This document shows, piece after piece, positions 31,986-44,621 of a DNA stretch of 64,000 nucleotides; positions within the stretch are counted from its first letter, which is position 1, and each line of letters begins with the position of its first letter. The stretch is taken from NCBI GenBank assembly GCA_015832175.1, contig WJXW01000014.1, forward strand, positions 372,001 through 436,000, read 5' to 3'. The notes below the pieces were generated by a model that was not told where the DNA came from, made no database searches, and saw only the letters and a program-made list of their open reading frames with translations. Source of the stretch: Paraphaeosphaeria minitans. Its lineage: Eukaryota; Ascomycota; Dothideomycetes; Pleosporales; Didymosphaeriaceae. Position numbers and translations under genes: made by a program.

Positions 31986-34900
31986 TCAAAATTTCAAAAG
32001 TCGCTTTCTCCAACTGCTGTTTGCCTTCGGTTTGTCGTCTTCGTCCTCGCCAACGACACGAAGGAAAACTTCGTCGAGCGTCGTGGGGCTGACGGAGTAG
32101 TACTCCAGACCGATCTCCGCGCGATTGTTCTCCAAAAGCTGAATGAGCCCGGAAATGCCGCCAAGTGAAGGCGTTCGTTCCAGCTCCTGCACGTTTGTCG
32201 AAGTCTTGTTGACTTTCTTGTCACCATGTGGCGATGAAGAAGTTGCCAAAGTAGACGACGCGGCCTTGAGGACCTTGAAACGTAGTTGACCATGGTTACC
32301 ATCTTTTGATCCCCACTTGTCCATCTGTACGCCAGAAATGCGACTCCTGATCCAGTCTTTGACCGCATCCATCTCCTCGGTAGTGGTCGACGGTGCAGAT
32401 TTCAAGACCAACTGAACGACAAAAGCGTCCCCATACCGGTCGCCAAGCTCAGCCACTGTCCCGAGTGCGAGCATCTTCCTCTTCATGATGCCAACTCTTG
32501 TAGCGAGCTTGTCAGCTTCTTCCATGGAATGCGTGGTGATTAGAAGGGCACGACCAGGCGCGGCGACACCAAGGAGGGTGCGCCACATCACCCGTTTGGC
32601 TGCTGCATCCATTCCGCTACTTGGTTCGTCTAGCAGTAGGACTGACGGGTCGCCCATGAGTGCAATACCGAGAGAAAGCTTCCTCTTGTTGCCGCCGGAC
32701 AGCTTCGAAGCAAGACGTGTTTGGAAACGAGCCAGGCCAGTCGCGGTCAGGATGGCGTTGACGGAAGATTCGGGGTCCTGGACACCTCTTGCACGGGCAT
32801 AGAAGTACAAGTGCTCTGTGACGGTCATGGAATCCATAGCGTCGAACTGCGGGCAAACTCCGAGGTGGCCTCGTGCCGCAGCACGTTTCGAGATGATGGA
32901 GATGTCCTCGATGAGCACGTCACCACCACCGTTGATATGTGTTGTTGGATGTTCATCACCGCGAATGAGCGAGATCGTCGTGGACTTCCCGGCTCCGTTG
33001 GGCCCCAGAAGCGAGAAGACTTGGCCTTGAGGGATGCCGAAGGTGACATCGTCAACCGCATGATTGTGCCCGAACTCTTTGTGCAAGTGCAAGACACGCA
33101 GACTGTCGTTGCTTTGTTCAGTGCGAGAGGTCTCCGCAGCTACGGCCGGTACTACGTGCTCGTTTGACTCTTCCGCGTGCCTTTGGCGAGACTTGGAGCG
33201 GTTGAAAATTGGTGGCCAGTAGCCAGAGTCCCACCACACGAGGGCGATGAAGAGCAAGATTGCCTGCACAGACAGGTACAAGATCGGGCCTCCGTAAACA
33301 TCGATAGCTCCGGGATAGCTCGCAACCTCGTCTCCGTGGCAAAGCAAGGAGAATGAGTTCAATGACAGAAGCAGTGTCCGAAGAATATTTCCAGAAGGCG
33401 TGACTGTCGCGAAGGCAAAGTGAAAGATCTTGAGATCGTTGTCGATCCGGTAAGCTGGACTGTACGTGAGAATGCTCATGTATCCGATGAAGTACAGCAA
33501 AAAGCAGGATGCTTGAGCACCGGCGGCGAAGGCGAACGTAGCCAACTGAGAAGAGACGGCGATCGAAATGACGTAGCAGAAGAGTGTCGAGGTCAGCCCA
33601 TAAAGGAAGAAGATTACGAACAGGTAGCCTGGTGAATACCAGACAGACGAAGCCTGAGGACAGATCAGCGCATGTCAGAAGTGATGGATGGGATATACGT
33701 ACGCCAACGAAGATCGCTGTAACAACAGCAGATATGACGAGTACGAATAAGAAGTCGAAAGCCAAATACGCCAACCACAGCGGCGCCGCCCTAATGCCGT
33801 TGCTGTAATGCAATGCTCGAACTTTACGTAGTCGCTCGATAGTGGGGTATAGAGCAAAGAAAGCAGGGTAGACGCTCATAGCAAGACCAAAGTAGAGGAT
33901 TAGCTGCAGTGTGTTGCCCATTCCTGGAGAGAAAGGCACAGCGAACTGCTGGTATTGAGTTGAGATGGGTATCTCCGAAAGGATCGTGTCGAGGGTACTA
34001 AGAGTGACAAGACCAGTTAGTGTGCCGCCGTTGCCCACGTATGCCATCACAGGAGGCCCCTTATCTTGGACAAAGAAGCCACCCGGAGTGACGTTGTGGA
34101 ATTGGGTGTTGATGAAGTTGTTAAAGTCATCGAGAGTGTCGACTGACTGGAAATTTGATAGACTGAGTCCTGAAATGGCGGCAAGAGTACGGACATCTAC
34201 GCGACTGGGCGGGCCAACAGGAATGAGAAGACTCCGGTCAGTATCCACGTTGGCGAGAGAGTGGACATCAGGGTTATTGGACGACTCGCCAGGGCTGCAA
34301 CCAACTGCTTTGTATCCTTTGAGAAAGAGTGTGACGAGGCCAGCAGCGATGATGGGTAGCAAGACGGCGCAGACGTACGGCCAGTAGTTCCGGCGAAGTA
34401 TAGTGAGGCGTTTGCGAATGAGAATGAGAGTCTGCTGCATGAAGGTGGTGCCCCTGCCTTTGGACATCTTCAGGCTCTTCTCTACTTCTTCGGAGTTTTG
34501 GTCTGAGGAAGGCAAAACAACGTCCGCACCTTTGGGCGACGAGATGATGGGCGGCGCTGTGTCTTCTGTGTCGAGGTTGTGCTCTTTGACTTCTTCTGCA
34601 AGAGCCAGGAAGACGTCTTCGAGGGTGGGGCCGACGATATCGTAGTTCTTGACGCCGTGGGAGCGGAGTTCGTCGACGAACTTGGTGGCACCGAGAGCGT
34701 TGGGGAACCAGTAGGTGGACATGGTTTCGGAGGGCGCGGGCTTTCGAACGCCATCAAGAGGAGCGATGGAAACATCCTTGGAATGGGTGACGTGGTAGCC
34801 TGCACCAATGTTGTGCTTCAGCTGGACGGAAGTGCCTTTTGTTTTGAGGTTGCCGCGTGAGAGAATGGCAATGTAATCAGCGAGAACATCAGCCTAGAAG

Positions 34901-36996
34901 TAGTGTGAAGAGTTAGTAAGTGGGGACAGATGTGAGGAGATGAAGTTGATGGAGTTAGGGGTTGCAATGGTGGGATACTGACCTCGTCCAAGAAGTGTGT
35001 TGTAAGGAGAAAGGTTCGGTCGCCGCGCTCAGCGAGAAGTATCTCCCAGATCTTGCGTCGGGAAAGAGGGTCCAGGCCCGAGGACACCTCGTCAACACAA
35101 CAAACCCTACTGCCTCCTGTGAACATCATGGCGAGCTGAAGCTTCCTCTTCTGTCCGCCGGACAAAGTCTTAGACTGCGCCTTCATCTTGTGGCCTAGAT
35201 CACATGCCCTGATAAGTTTCTCGATCGTTTCCTTGTTGTCCGTGGTGCCTGCCGACTTCAGTCTGTTGAAGATCTGCACGTGTTCGAAGACGGTTAGCTC
35301 GTCCCACATGACGTTCTTTTGCGGGCACAGCCCAAGACCTCCGGTGCCGTCAATCTCAATTGAGCCGCTCGTGATGGTGCTTAAGCCAGAGATGGCATCC
35401 AGTGTTGTAGATTTGCCACTGCCGTTTGCTCCAAGCAGCACCATGATCTGGCCGCGACGAGCCTTGATGCTGAAGTCGTTCACTGCACGAATCGTCTCAG
35501 GCGGCTTGATGCCGACCTTAGCAAGCACGTTGATGCGGAACCAGCTTGGGGCCCAGTGTTTCGAGAAAAATGTCAGAATAATGGAATGCTCAGGGGAGGA
35601 AGTCGTTGTTTTCCGCTCTTTCGAAACAGTACCATACAGCCAGCGTTCTACAAGTGCGCCCAGGACGGGGTACGCAAATATTTGGACGACACATAAGATC
35701 CAGAAAGCAATACCGGGCATAGTCCATGTGATGTCGTTGTAGGCTGGCGGGGACTTGACTAAGTTCACGGGCTGCAAGGTACGCTCCCAGCGCGCAATAC
35801 ACGCAATGAACCACACGTAGTTCATGCTGGGGAACAGCAGACTGAGTACGGCGACCGCGCCTGTGTTGTAAGGTCCAGAGACTTGCGCAATGATGGCCAG
35901 GACGATGGGGATGATGACCATGGTGATGCCGGACAGCTGCGCCTTCTTGAAAAAGCTCGCGCCAAATATGGAAAAGCTAGTCAAGGCGCCACCTACAAGG
36001 ATGTGGTATATGATCAGGATGCCTACGTTTGCGTGCACGAATGCAAGCTGTCTTATGATTATGCCCATGATGATCCAGCCAGGGAGGTAAATGATGTCGA
36101 ACGCGATGTGGTTGGAGAGGAGGCGTGCGGTTTGGGTTTGCCACGGCTTTGTCGCAGGAGACATTGCTTCGACAAGCTGCGAAATGCCGCCCTCACGTTC
36201 AGATGCCATCTGCCCAGTGAGTTGATAAGTGACACCGCACACTCCTATGTACAATGCGACAGCCAGGATATCAATCAAAGCACCCATGTACGATGTCCTA
36301 ATGCTCTCCTCACGCTCTGCTTGTGTTTTACTTGTAAACGGATATTCTTCAATCGTGTTGGGCAGTGTGGTGTCATTCAAAGAGGCAATAGCTTGGTCCA
36401 CGGCGCTCTGAAACGGCAGAACGTATATTTGAACGTCGTTGTCTTCCTCATTAACATAGATCCGTACCCCGAATATACCGTCGGAACGCATGGTATAGTT
36501 CCAGCCTGTACCATCTCCTTCTGAGGGCGACGAGTGGAAGCTGATCGCGCCGTAGCATGTGCTTGCGCCTCGCAATGAGCTCCTACACAGTGTCAAGAGA
36601 TCAACATCCTGCTCAGTAGTGATGGGAATCTTTCCCGCGTCCCTGATTGTGGCCGACAAGCTGTCAATCACCTTCTCAATATCTCCCCCCGTATGCCCGT
36701 TGTTTACGAAGACGACAGTATCACGGTTACCGGTGGCGGCGCCAAGGGCGTTTTCGAAGCTTCGGATGGGAGTGGAGGAGCCGATCCCGAACTCGGACGG
36801 AGGGACGAAGAAGTTCTTTGCGTAGGTAATGAAGAACATCTGCTTATCATTAGCTGGATAGCAGGGGGCGCGAAAGAGCGCGTACGAATATGATGGGTGC
36901 CCAGAACGCGCGAATACTGGTGAAGAACCAGTGCCGCACGAAGACGACCATGAGTGTCTTCTTCGTGAGCGTCCATGTTTGTGAGAAGATGGCCAT
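31986..36996 (-). CDS. ABCA-type full ABC transporter, 1608 aa
   Basis: Four exons, all junctions phase 0: 36996-36886, 36839-34983, 34893-33703 and 33653-31986 (introns 46, 89 and 49 nt). The layout is TMD1-NBD1-TMD2-NBD2. An N-terminal membrane anchor is followed by a large extracellular loop, then a cluster of helices (about residues 220-430). NBD1 has Walker A GANGSGKST (507-515), Q-loop CPQ (542), LSGGQ (596-600), Walker B VCCVDE (616-621) and switch His 652. NBD2 has GPNGAGKST (1270-1278), LSGGN (1371-1375), LLLDEPSSGMD (1392-1402) and a His in THS. The TMD-first order, long loops and THFLDE/THSMEEAD motifs fit subfamily A, whose known members move lipids. All catalytic residues are present in both NBDs. 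Substrate unknown. Confidence 0.92.
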
Positions 36997-38939
36997 CGCG
37001 GCGCTGTATGCCCCAGTGGGCGTCGAGGAGTCGCAGAAATCTTATGTGAAGCTGGGGTCCGCGGAAGTCGACAGGTATGTACAATGGGTGGTCACGGCGC
37101 GCGATATCAACGGGGAAACAGCAGTGACATTCTGAGAAGAATGAAGAGAGTGAGATTAACGACGCAGGGGCTAAAGAGAGGCAAAGAACAGAAAGCGAAC
37201 GACTACTAGCACCGCCGAGGCTTTATCGTATTCCGCGTAAGGAACTCTTGTCGTCGTCGGTCGTCGTGGATCGGGGACAAATTGGTCCGACAGGTCGATG
37301 ACGGTGGGGCCACCGCTGAGCTTGTGGCCATTCAGCATAGCGGGCGCCACAGCCCTGCCGTTGCATCCCGTCCAAGCACCTCGGCTCCATTTTGCCTTGC
37401 GGGCTCCGGTGTTGCACGTCAATGCCCTCAACGGGTGTACGTAAGTCTTCTATTTCGACGTCTACTCTCATCTCTTCACCTGCAATGCGCATGAATGACT
37501 CACGTCTGATTTTCTGATTTGCCCTCCTCCGTATTGAGCACCTTGTATACCAGAAGCCTCGCGCCGATTTCCCGATCGAACACTGCGCCCAGGATGCCTA
37601 GATGCCGAGGCCGATGCGCCATGAAGGCTTTGCGAGCGTATAGGAAGGCACTGCTCACTTCGAAAGCATAATCGTTGTTCTGTCGTCATAGATATCCCGG
37701 GTTCATTTCAAAATGGGGCGAGTAACAGCATCTATACTCAGCACTGTTGCGAGGAATTGTTCACCAGGTCATTTTCATGATGGCACGCTGAGGATAATAG
37801 CTGGAATATGGAGGTGGTTACGACATCAAAAGTTTGTAGGAAAGGAGAGGTACATGTCTCACACATCGATAACGCAGGCGATTGTAAAGCGCAGCGTGTT
37901 ACACCTGGATCCGCCACAAGTCGCCCTCTTGTTGCATTGCGAGCCCAAATGTCCGTCATATCATATAGTAGAGAAAGAGCACTGTTGCATATAGTCCAAA
38001 GCTGATCTTCACCGGTCCATAGTGGTGTTTCTCCTCGGTATCTCCGTGGCCGGTGGCGAGCAAATCGCGATCGGTATCGCATTCGTCGGAGATCTCGCAT
38101 CTGGGTTCGGAAGAGGCATCGGTGTTGGCAATCGTAGACTTTGAAGGTTGAAATTACATTTGTGTGCTGCTGCTCACATTAGCTGAAGTGTTGCCATGAA
38201 GAGTGAGGATTTATGGCGGGATCCGCATGCGGGACGGCACCGACGAGGAGCGCAAGCAATGCGAGAGGGAGCAGAGTGAGCTTTATATTGGCCGAGGTCT
38301 TACATATGGTAATCGCGGTAGGGAATCAAGCTGTAGATGGGCTCCAGGTAGAATAGTGGAGGGTTGAAGAATTTTGGCCGGGTCGAAAGTGTGCCTTCAA
38401 GAAAGGCAGAAACGGTAAACGCCAGCCAAGTAGCAATCTCTCTTCACCATCACGCCATTTAGGTCAAAGTGACAGCTTCCTGCAGCCATGCATCGTTTAT
38501 TCCGTACCTCCACTTATTCTCCACTCGTTGTGCCTCAACACCGTCACGATAGCAGCTTCTTTCAAGCATCCTCACACTCATGCCCACGCGCGTTCACACA
38601 CCATCTCGGAGCTTGTCTGCAGCCTTTCTTTGTTCATCTAGGCGTCAATTTGATCTCGAGTCCATCTCGCACTCGACGCCCAGCCACCGAGCTCTCTTTG
38701 GTTCTAAGCTTTTCTTTCTCTTTCACTCAGTCACCACCGCTTCGTTCCAGCCTCTTTCTATTCGACTCTCCGTCACTAGCAAAACGTTCCCGTGGGTCCC
38801 TGCGTGACACAGGGACTTAGAGATTGTTCTGTGCGCCGCTTGCGTATTTAAATTCCCCGTATCACTCCTTTCCTGTTCATCCCCGTCTCCTTCCACCTAT
38901 ATACAAACCCTCAACCTTCCTACAGACGCCCTACAGACG
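36997..38939. other. Intergenic stretch of 1.9 kb
   Basis: Shared upstream region of the minus-strand ABCA gene and the plus-strand gene at 38940. The frames inside (37223-37492, 37738-38100) are unsupported. The last 450 bp before 38940 are strongly pyrimidine-rich, typical of a fungal promoter, with a hairpin at 38796-38816. Confidence 0.45.
38796..38816. repeat. Perfect 7-bp hairpin in promoter region
   Basis: GTCCCTG and CAGGGAC flank a 7-base loop (CGTGACA) about 125 bp upstream of the next ATG. It could be an operator or an mRNA leader hairpin; no known factor is assigned. Confidence 0.5.
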
Positions 38940-39750
38940 ATGTTTTCCGACAAAGGCTCCACCGGCAGCGACACTTATTCTCCTGGAGAGAACCCCTTCG
39001 TTCAGGTGACATCCGGCAACGACGGCTTCTCGCGTGTCGCACCTCAATGTACTGCTCCCTCACTTTCTTCATGAAGAGCGCATGCTGACTTCTCAGACTC
39101 TGGCGCTTCCTCCGACAACCCGTTCTCCAACCAGAAAACCTCCGCGCACGGCTTCGGTCCTCGCCCTAAGCCCAAGCCCAGCCGACCCGACCACCACCGT
39201 GCGACCAGCACGGCAGAAGTTGAGGCCCTGCTGCGGCCCTTCTTCCACCACACCAACATTACAGCGGGCGCGGAGCAACCCAACGGATCTCTGCGACTTT
39301 CTCGCGACTGGGTCGTCAAGATGCTCGGCGCCAACCAGTTCAATCGTGTGGATGACGGCCAGCTGGTCCTGAGGCCGGGCTCGGAGCTGAACGCCAGGGG
39401 CGGAGGCGGGATAAAGCTTCCAGCGACGATCATCGACTGGCTGGAAGATTCCAACGGCCAGGACCAGGTTCTGTTGCCTGCGGTGGTGGGGAAGCAGTAC
39501 TGGACAAGGCCCAAATACACCGATGGTAAACGCCGTAAGTTGATGTGACACATTTCAGTGTGCAAATAGCGCTCTAACGTTAGGTATTCTGTACAGAAAT
39601 TCATGGTTCCTCCTCAAGTACATTCCCTGGCTGCGGCAACTGGGCCTGCAGCTAGACAAGGACATAGCGAGAAGTCGAGAGTGCAAGCAACAACTTCATA
39701 TCACGCTATGTCCTTGTCCAGCTCATTCCCGATGGCATCCGAGAAATTGA
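38940..39750 (+). CDS. Hypothetical protein, 237 aa
   Basis: Three exons, 38940-39048, 39097-39534 and 39584-39750, with 48- and 49-nt introns (GTACTG...TCTCAG and GTAAGT...GTTAG) that keep the frame. The N-terminus is Ser/Gly/Pro-rich and disordered (MFSDKGSTGSDTYSPGENPF), with an NPF motif at its end. The centre has a compact domain (LRLSRDWVVKMLGANQFNRV to PAVVGKQYW), and the C-terminus is basic and amphipathic (WFLLKYIPWLRQLGL). No signal peptide. I do not recognise the family. NPF motifs bind EH domains in endocytosis, but one motif proves nothing. Confidence 0.7.
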
Positions 39751-40541
39751 GGCGGGCCCAGACCACGGATCGAGTTAGTGAAGGTCCAGGGTAAGATGAA
39801 CGGGAGGGGGGACAATCTTGCCTTCTACCTCCCTGTGCCCTTTTACCAGGGCCTATCACCCCTCGCAATTCCTTTTCAGTGTCTCCGACTCTTCCCATTC
39901 GTGTTCTCGCTGTTCGGGCAATCTATAAATCCATCGATCATAGCCCCCATCCACGGGTCACACAAAACACCAAGCGTCTCACGCCCATGGAGCACCCATC
40001 TTCGGTGTCAGAACAAGCTTCATTGAACGCCATTTATGCAATGCAAAGGAGAAAATCGTTCAGGTTTTAGAACTAGTAAGCGCGGCGCGGTGTCATTGGT
40101 TGGGTCTCCGTGGTAGGGTGCGGTGGCGATCCATGCAAAGCGCTACGTAGTGGGCCGGTGCTTTTGTGAGGCGGCGGAAAGCAGAGCTATAAATCTAGAT
40201 AATGCAAAGTGTTGGTAATGTATACGATTGGTGCCAAGTTTGTTGTGTGAAAATGTGCGTGAGCATGTTGAGGAGAAAGCCGACAGAGAATTTACGTGGG
40301 TGGACATGCGAATGCAGATATGTGATACAAACGGGTAGCGAGGGAACCATGTAACAGAGCAACCACGGAGAGCAAGCCAATTGACTATATGCATGCAAAT
40401 GGTGGTATCCGACAGGACCCATGATAGCAGTTTGTCCCATGAAAGACTTATCCAGGCCGTCAATATCTCAAAGTCCGCCCACAATTCCCTCGCCAATATC
40501 CCTGTGTTTCACTACTTCGACTAGCCATTCTTTCGTGCCAC
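39751..40541. other. Convergent intergenic region
   Basis: Lies between the stops of two convergent genes. Only short unsupported frames; nothing else seen. Confidence 0.5.
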
Positions 40542-42415
40542 CTAAATTCTCTTCAAATCCTCGATTCGCTCATACAGGGTCATGAATGGCCTCCCCGTAT
40601 GTGGATTCACGATCCTAGTGCTCGGCTCGACCACCAAGTCGTTGTCTGCAGGCTTCGGTGGTACATAAACAGGACGTCTGCGGCTCTGGGAACTCACGCC
40701 ATGACGTTGCTTCTTTAGACCTTCCAAGATGAACTTGCCACCGTCCTCGAGGGTCTCTATGTCCAATGAGGCAGTGTTGGTGGAGCGATAGGGCCCGGCG
40801 AAAACCTCCACGGTAGGGATATAACGACGCGGAGTGGGTATCTGGTGGATGCTCTGCGTATCAGAGAGGCGAGAGGGTGTCTGGCGGACGTTTTGCGCAA
40901 AGTTGATAAGAGATGGCGTGTGTGAATAATGGGAGGGCAATTGCGGTGGAACAGAGCCATATCGTGGCGCAAGATCTTGCTCGCTGACGAGACCTGGTTG
41001 CCTTGCGTTGCCAATTTGAGAGCTCGCCAGCGAGTACGAAAACGCCCCTGAAGATCGTCCATCTCGCGGACTAGAAATCCTGCGATGAGGGACGTTCATC
41101 CCAAAAGGGAGGGAAGGCAGTGTCCCAACGGTTTGGAGGACCCCTGAACGATAGCGGGACGGCGAGGAAGGGTACCGAGGATACGGCTGTTCTGACACAG
41201 GGTATGTAGAGTTGCCGTAGCTTGACACAGAAGTTGAGCGCTCATGCTTTGAGCCGCTCGTACTGTGCGATGTTGTAGCCCCATTCATTTCAGTCTCGAC
41301 GTGGGCTTCTTGCAGATTTGTTTGCGGCTTTTGGGATCTTGTCGACCGTATTCCGGAATGATGCGACGGGGCGATGTATGATCTGACACTGGAGACAGCG
41401 TCAAAGAGATCTTCATCTGGATACAAGAAACCGTGGCTTAATATCGGATGTGTAACGGGCAGTTGCTTTCCTGTATCTTTGACCACTGACTTTGGAGATT
41501 GCTGCAAGCTAGTGCCGTCGGTAGTATGTGTGCTTGCGCTGCAATCTCTAGAAGCTCGTTGCGATTCTGTGCTAGAACTGTAGGCCATCACACTTGAAAA
41601 CTGCCTGCGCAGAGGAATCGTGGACCTGGCACGAGTTATCTCATGCTGTGAAGCTGCAATCGATGGCGCATGGTGACCAGACAACGGGGTGAATGCGGTA
41701 TGAGCCCTGTACATTGAAAGAAGATCCGGCATCGTATCGGAAGGACGTGCGCACGAATATCTACTCGTTACGCTCTCCTGACGACGGAATTGCGAGGGCG
41801 AGTGGTTACTGGCAGATCCGGGAATATCAATAAGTGAATGATTCCAAGGCAAACAGCCTCGCCGCGTCGCTCTCCACTCTTCCTGTGCTTTCGCCCGCCT
41901 CGATTCGTTCTCTTTCAGCTTTCTGATCTTCCCACTCAATACCAGACCGATGTGTGTTCGGCAGTCGCCCGAAGGGCCACTTTCGGGAGCTACTTTATAG
42001 TCGAGCTGGGCATAGCCGGCGCTCATAGGACAAAGATGTGTCAGGTCCCCTTCCAGAGCGCGCAGTGCTCTCCCGTCACCGTTCCAGTACGAGACTGTTT
42101 CCAATACCCTAATCAGATTAGTGCTTTGCATAAAATTGCGGCGTGCCGCTGCTTCCACATGGCAGTTTACCATTGCGGCCAGCGCTTCGCTACTTTGTTG
42201 CCTCTGAAGGTGAGCACATGATAAAGAAAAAACCGAACCGCATGCTCACTGTCCTCCGCGCTGGGAAGCGACTGAGGCTCTGATTCCTGTAACTTGACGT
42301 CCTTTGGGTTCGTGGGGAGGTGAAATTCATTTGGATCCTTGCATCTTTCTTCGTCGATAGGAGCTTCTGAGATTGGTATGGAGTGTCTTTTGAGCAGGTT
42401 CTTCCAGGAAGGCAT
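40542..42415 (-). CDS. Large disordered hypothetical protein
   Basis: Exon 1 starts at the ATG at 42415 (MPSWKNLLKRHSIPISEAP) and ends somewhere near 42290-42230. Exon 2 opens around 42195 and runs to 40542. Candidate donors GTGAGC and GTCGCT exist, but only the second keeps phase with the TTCAG/AG acceptors, so the junction is unresolved. Exon 2 begins with a helical region (ALAAMVNCHVEAAARRNFMQ, LRALEGDL) followed by about 400 residues rich in Ser, Pro, Arg and Tyr without a fold, and ends in a short conserved-looking tail (GRPFMTLYERIEDLKRI). It resembles fungal cytoskeleton- or signalling-associated scaffold proteins only in composition. No membrane segment. Confidence 0.65.
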
Positions 42416-44020
42416 GGTGGCGCAGAGAGCTGAAGGCAATAGTGCGGGAAGGACGATCAAGGAGGGGGTAGGGGACAGCCACAAGCGACCTGTTTGCGCA
42501 GTATGGCGGCGTATGGATCCTATGGCACGCGGAGTGCCGACGGATCTGGATGATCAAAGCGTGGTCCATATCGCTGTGCTCATCGCATCGCATTGGAAAA
42601 CATCGCAGCTTAACCACGATATGGGGGCCTGCTTGAAAATCGTTGAGCATTGGAGTTGTGATAGCGGCCAATTAGGGTCAATCTATCACTACAACCACCA
42701 CCGACCGTGGTGGTAAATGTAATCAACGCGTCTTTCTATACAGCTTAGGATACATGCCTACTTTCCCAATTTTTGTGCCAGTCACTGTGTCGCACATCGT
42801 TGAGGGCGGCTAGAAATATGCTGTGTACCGGAATTGTTGATTCTTCTTGGCCGTCAAATCGTCCTCGAAAGCATACTCGAACTCCCTCTGCTGAGGTTTT
42901 GTTCATATGCGTATTTTCGAATGCATAGCATCTATTCCAAGTGAATCTTTACCAAGCTAACGGCAGCAGGATGATCTGCGCGAACAGTCTGGGGTATTCC
43001 TACTTGTGTGAGGAAGTAGGTACAGCCACTGAATCTGTAATGCATGGATTTGGACCGAGTCGCGATGGGCGATTCACGAACCGCCGAATCCGAGTCATTG
43101 TAATCGTTGGAACGTGTGGTTGCGTGCTTCATGTTGGAGGTTGGCTCACAACATTCGTTTGGATCGAAGACACGGTCACTTACCCACAGTGTGTTACCAC
43201 ACCTCAGGATGGACAACCAGCCCTACAGCATTTCAACGTCATTGGTCGAGTGCATCCAATACATCGGACGTTTGCGTGGTACACAAATGGACAATTTGCC
43301 GTGTTCGTTGCGCATTGATGCTGTCAGCTGAAGGAGTGCTAAAAAAGCAGGAACAGGCGCCCGGCCAGGGTGCCTACCGTATGTACCTACCTACTTAGGC
43401 ACCACGTGTGCACGCGTCTAGGGGCTATCAGTGGCTTTCAATCACAAGAAAGCCCAGCAAAAGGCTTGCATTAGCGCTGCGGTCGGCCCTGATGCTCTTG
43501 TTCGTATCGCGTCTACTGTTCTATGTCTCGTAGTTGCTCACTCCCGCGCCCGGACTTTCTGAGTTTCTCACTCAATCCCCGGCGGCGATTCTACCGTAGG
43601 TTCTATTCGGAGCCTGCTCCCAGAGAAAGATGCGAGCAGGCAAGATGTACCGTACGAGAGTTTGGTCGGCTTTGGATGGGTGCGGACTACGAATACCGTA
43701 CGCTATGCCTAGTCGCGTTTTTGTGTCAGCTGTATGCTATCACGTAGGTAAGGTGCAAGTGGTTGCATCATCTTCCATAGTATCATGCATAAGGATTATT
43801 CACACTGATTGGAAGAGATTTGTTATGTTCCGAGGCTTCGAAGCAGCAGCCGTCAGATCACAGAACGGTTAACGAGCGGCGAACGGCGTTTCGAGAATAG
43901 GCAGAGTGAGGAGGCTGTCGCTGCAATATCCACCAGGAAGGCGTTGCCTGTGACTCCAAAGAAAAAATCGCTACTCCATGAACACATGTGCCATACGTGG
44001 GCCTCCGAGTGTAAAACAGT
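42416..44020. other. Gene-free stretch of 1.6 kb
   Basis: Open frames on both strands overlap (42932-43216 minus, 42941-43318 plus). Neither has a motif, and no splice pattern favours one. No repeat recognised. Confidence 0.4.
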
Positions 44021-44172
44021 TGGCAGATCCCCGATTCGAACCGGGGACCCGCCACCCCTAAGGCATACATTGCCGCTACATTGTCTCTCCTCAGCGGACA
44101 CTGCTGAGAAAAGACAAAGGAGAGGGAATGTAGACCTTAGGGGTAGCTGTGATACCACTTCACCAATCCGCC
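44021..44172 (-). tRNA. tRNA-like gene or relic with a long intron (element 1)
   Basis: The minus strand folds as a tRNA. Acceptor GGCGGAT pairs with ATCTGCC. The D-arm GTGA-AGTGGTA-TCAC has the conserved GG. Anticodon stem halves GCTAC and GTGGC are about 80 nt apart, and the B box is GGTTCGAATC. The intervening sequence extends the anticodon stem by pairing CCCTAAGG with CCTTAGGG and contains an internal hairpin. Defects: the T-stem has a G-G mismatch and the base before the anticodon would be C instead of U. Those defects make identity uncertain (a strict count gives CUA at 34-36). Probably a decayed intron-containing tRNA. Confidence 0.45.
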
Positions 44173-44300
44173 TCAAGGTTTGATGATGGTACGTTGTGTA
44201 TCGAAGCATATATACAATTGATAATTTGTTGAGTTACCAGGAGACAAGGGTTCATGGTGAATTTGAAAGGGAAGGTGCAGATGCTTTGCGCCCTTTACTT

Positions 44301-44370
44301 GGGGCAGGTACGAACCCCGCTTTCACAACGTGCAACGAGACAGAGCTCTACCGATAAACTACATTGTGGC
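44301..44370 (-). other. Degenerate tRNA-like remnant (element 3)
   Basis: The minus strand keeps an A-box-like TAGTTTATCGGTAGAGC and, 35 bases further, a B-box-like GGTTCGTACC. The acceptor stem and T-stem do not pair properly. It sits between two better-preserved tRNA-like elements of the same strand and is read as a remnant. Confidence 0.3.
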
Positions 44371-44448
44371 AAGGTAAGTAACCTTACCAGGTTTAAGACA
44401 AGCAACATCTCGCAAAAAGCCTGCAACAAGAGCAAAAATAAAAAGATC

Positions 44449-44621
44449 TACCAGGGGTGGGAATCGAACCCACGTCTCTCTCTAATGGAACCAGCCACCA
44501 ATAGGGCCACCCATCCGCCGCGGAAAGTACTGGTAGGCAGCCGGCATCGTACCAGGGAGAGAACTGGACGCAAGCAATCCGGACGAAGTTAGAGAGCGCA
44601 CTACCACTGTGCTACCCCGAC
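44449..44621 (-). tRNA. tRNA-like gene with a long intron (element 2)
   Basis: The minus strand has A box TAGCACAGTGGTA and a perfect T-arm GTGGG-TTCGATT-CCCAC with the consensus B box GGTTCGATTCC. The acceptor GTCGGGG pairs with CCCTGGT if G-U pairs are allowed, followed by A. The D-arm is GCAC-AGTGGTA-GTGC, with the same loop as element 1. CTCTC and GAGAG form the anticodon stem, separated by about 100 nt that extend it (CTCTCTAA with TTAGAGAG). The anticodon cannot be fixed by eye; AAC (Val) is one option if the D-stem is counted one base shorter. A functional pol III gene is plausible from the boxes. Confidence 0.5.

Noticed and set aside
44021..44172. Amber-suppressor tRNA (CUA at positions 34-36)
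   Set aside because: The base before the anticodon would be C, the T-stem has a mismatch, and the loop cannot be fixed with certainty; a relic is more likely.
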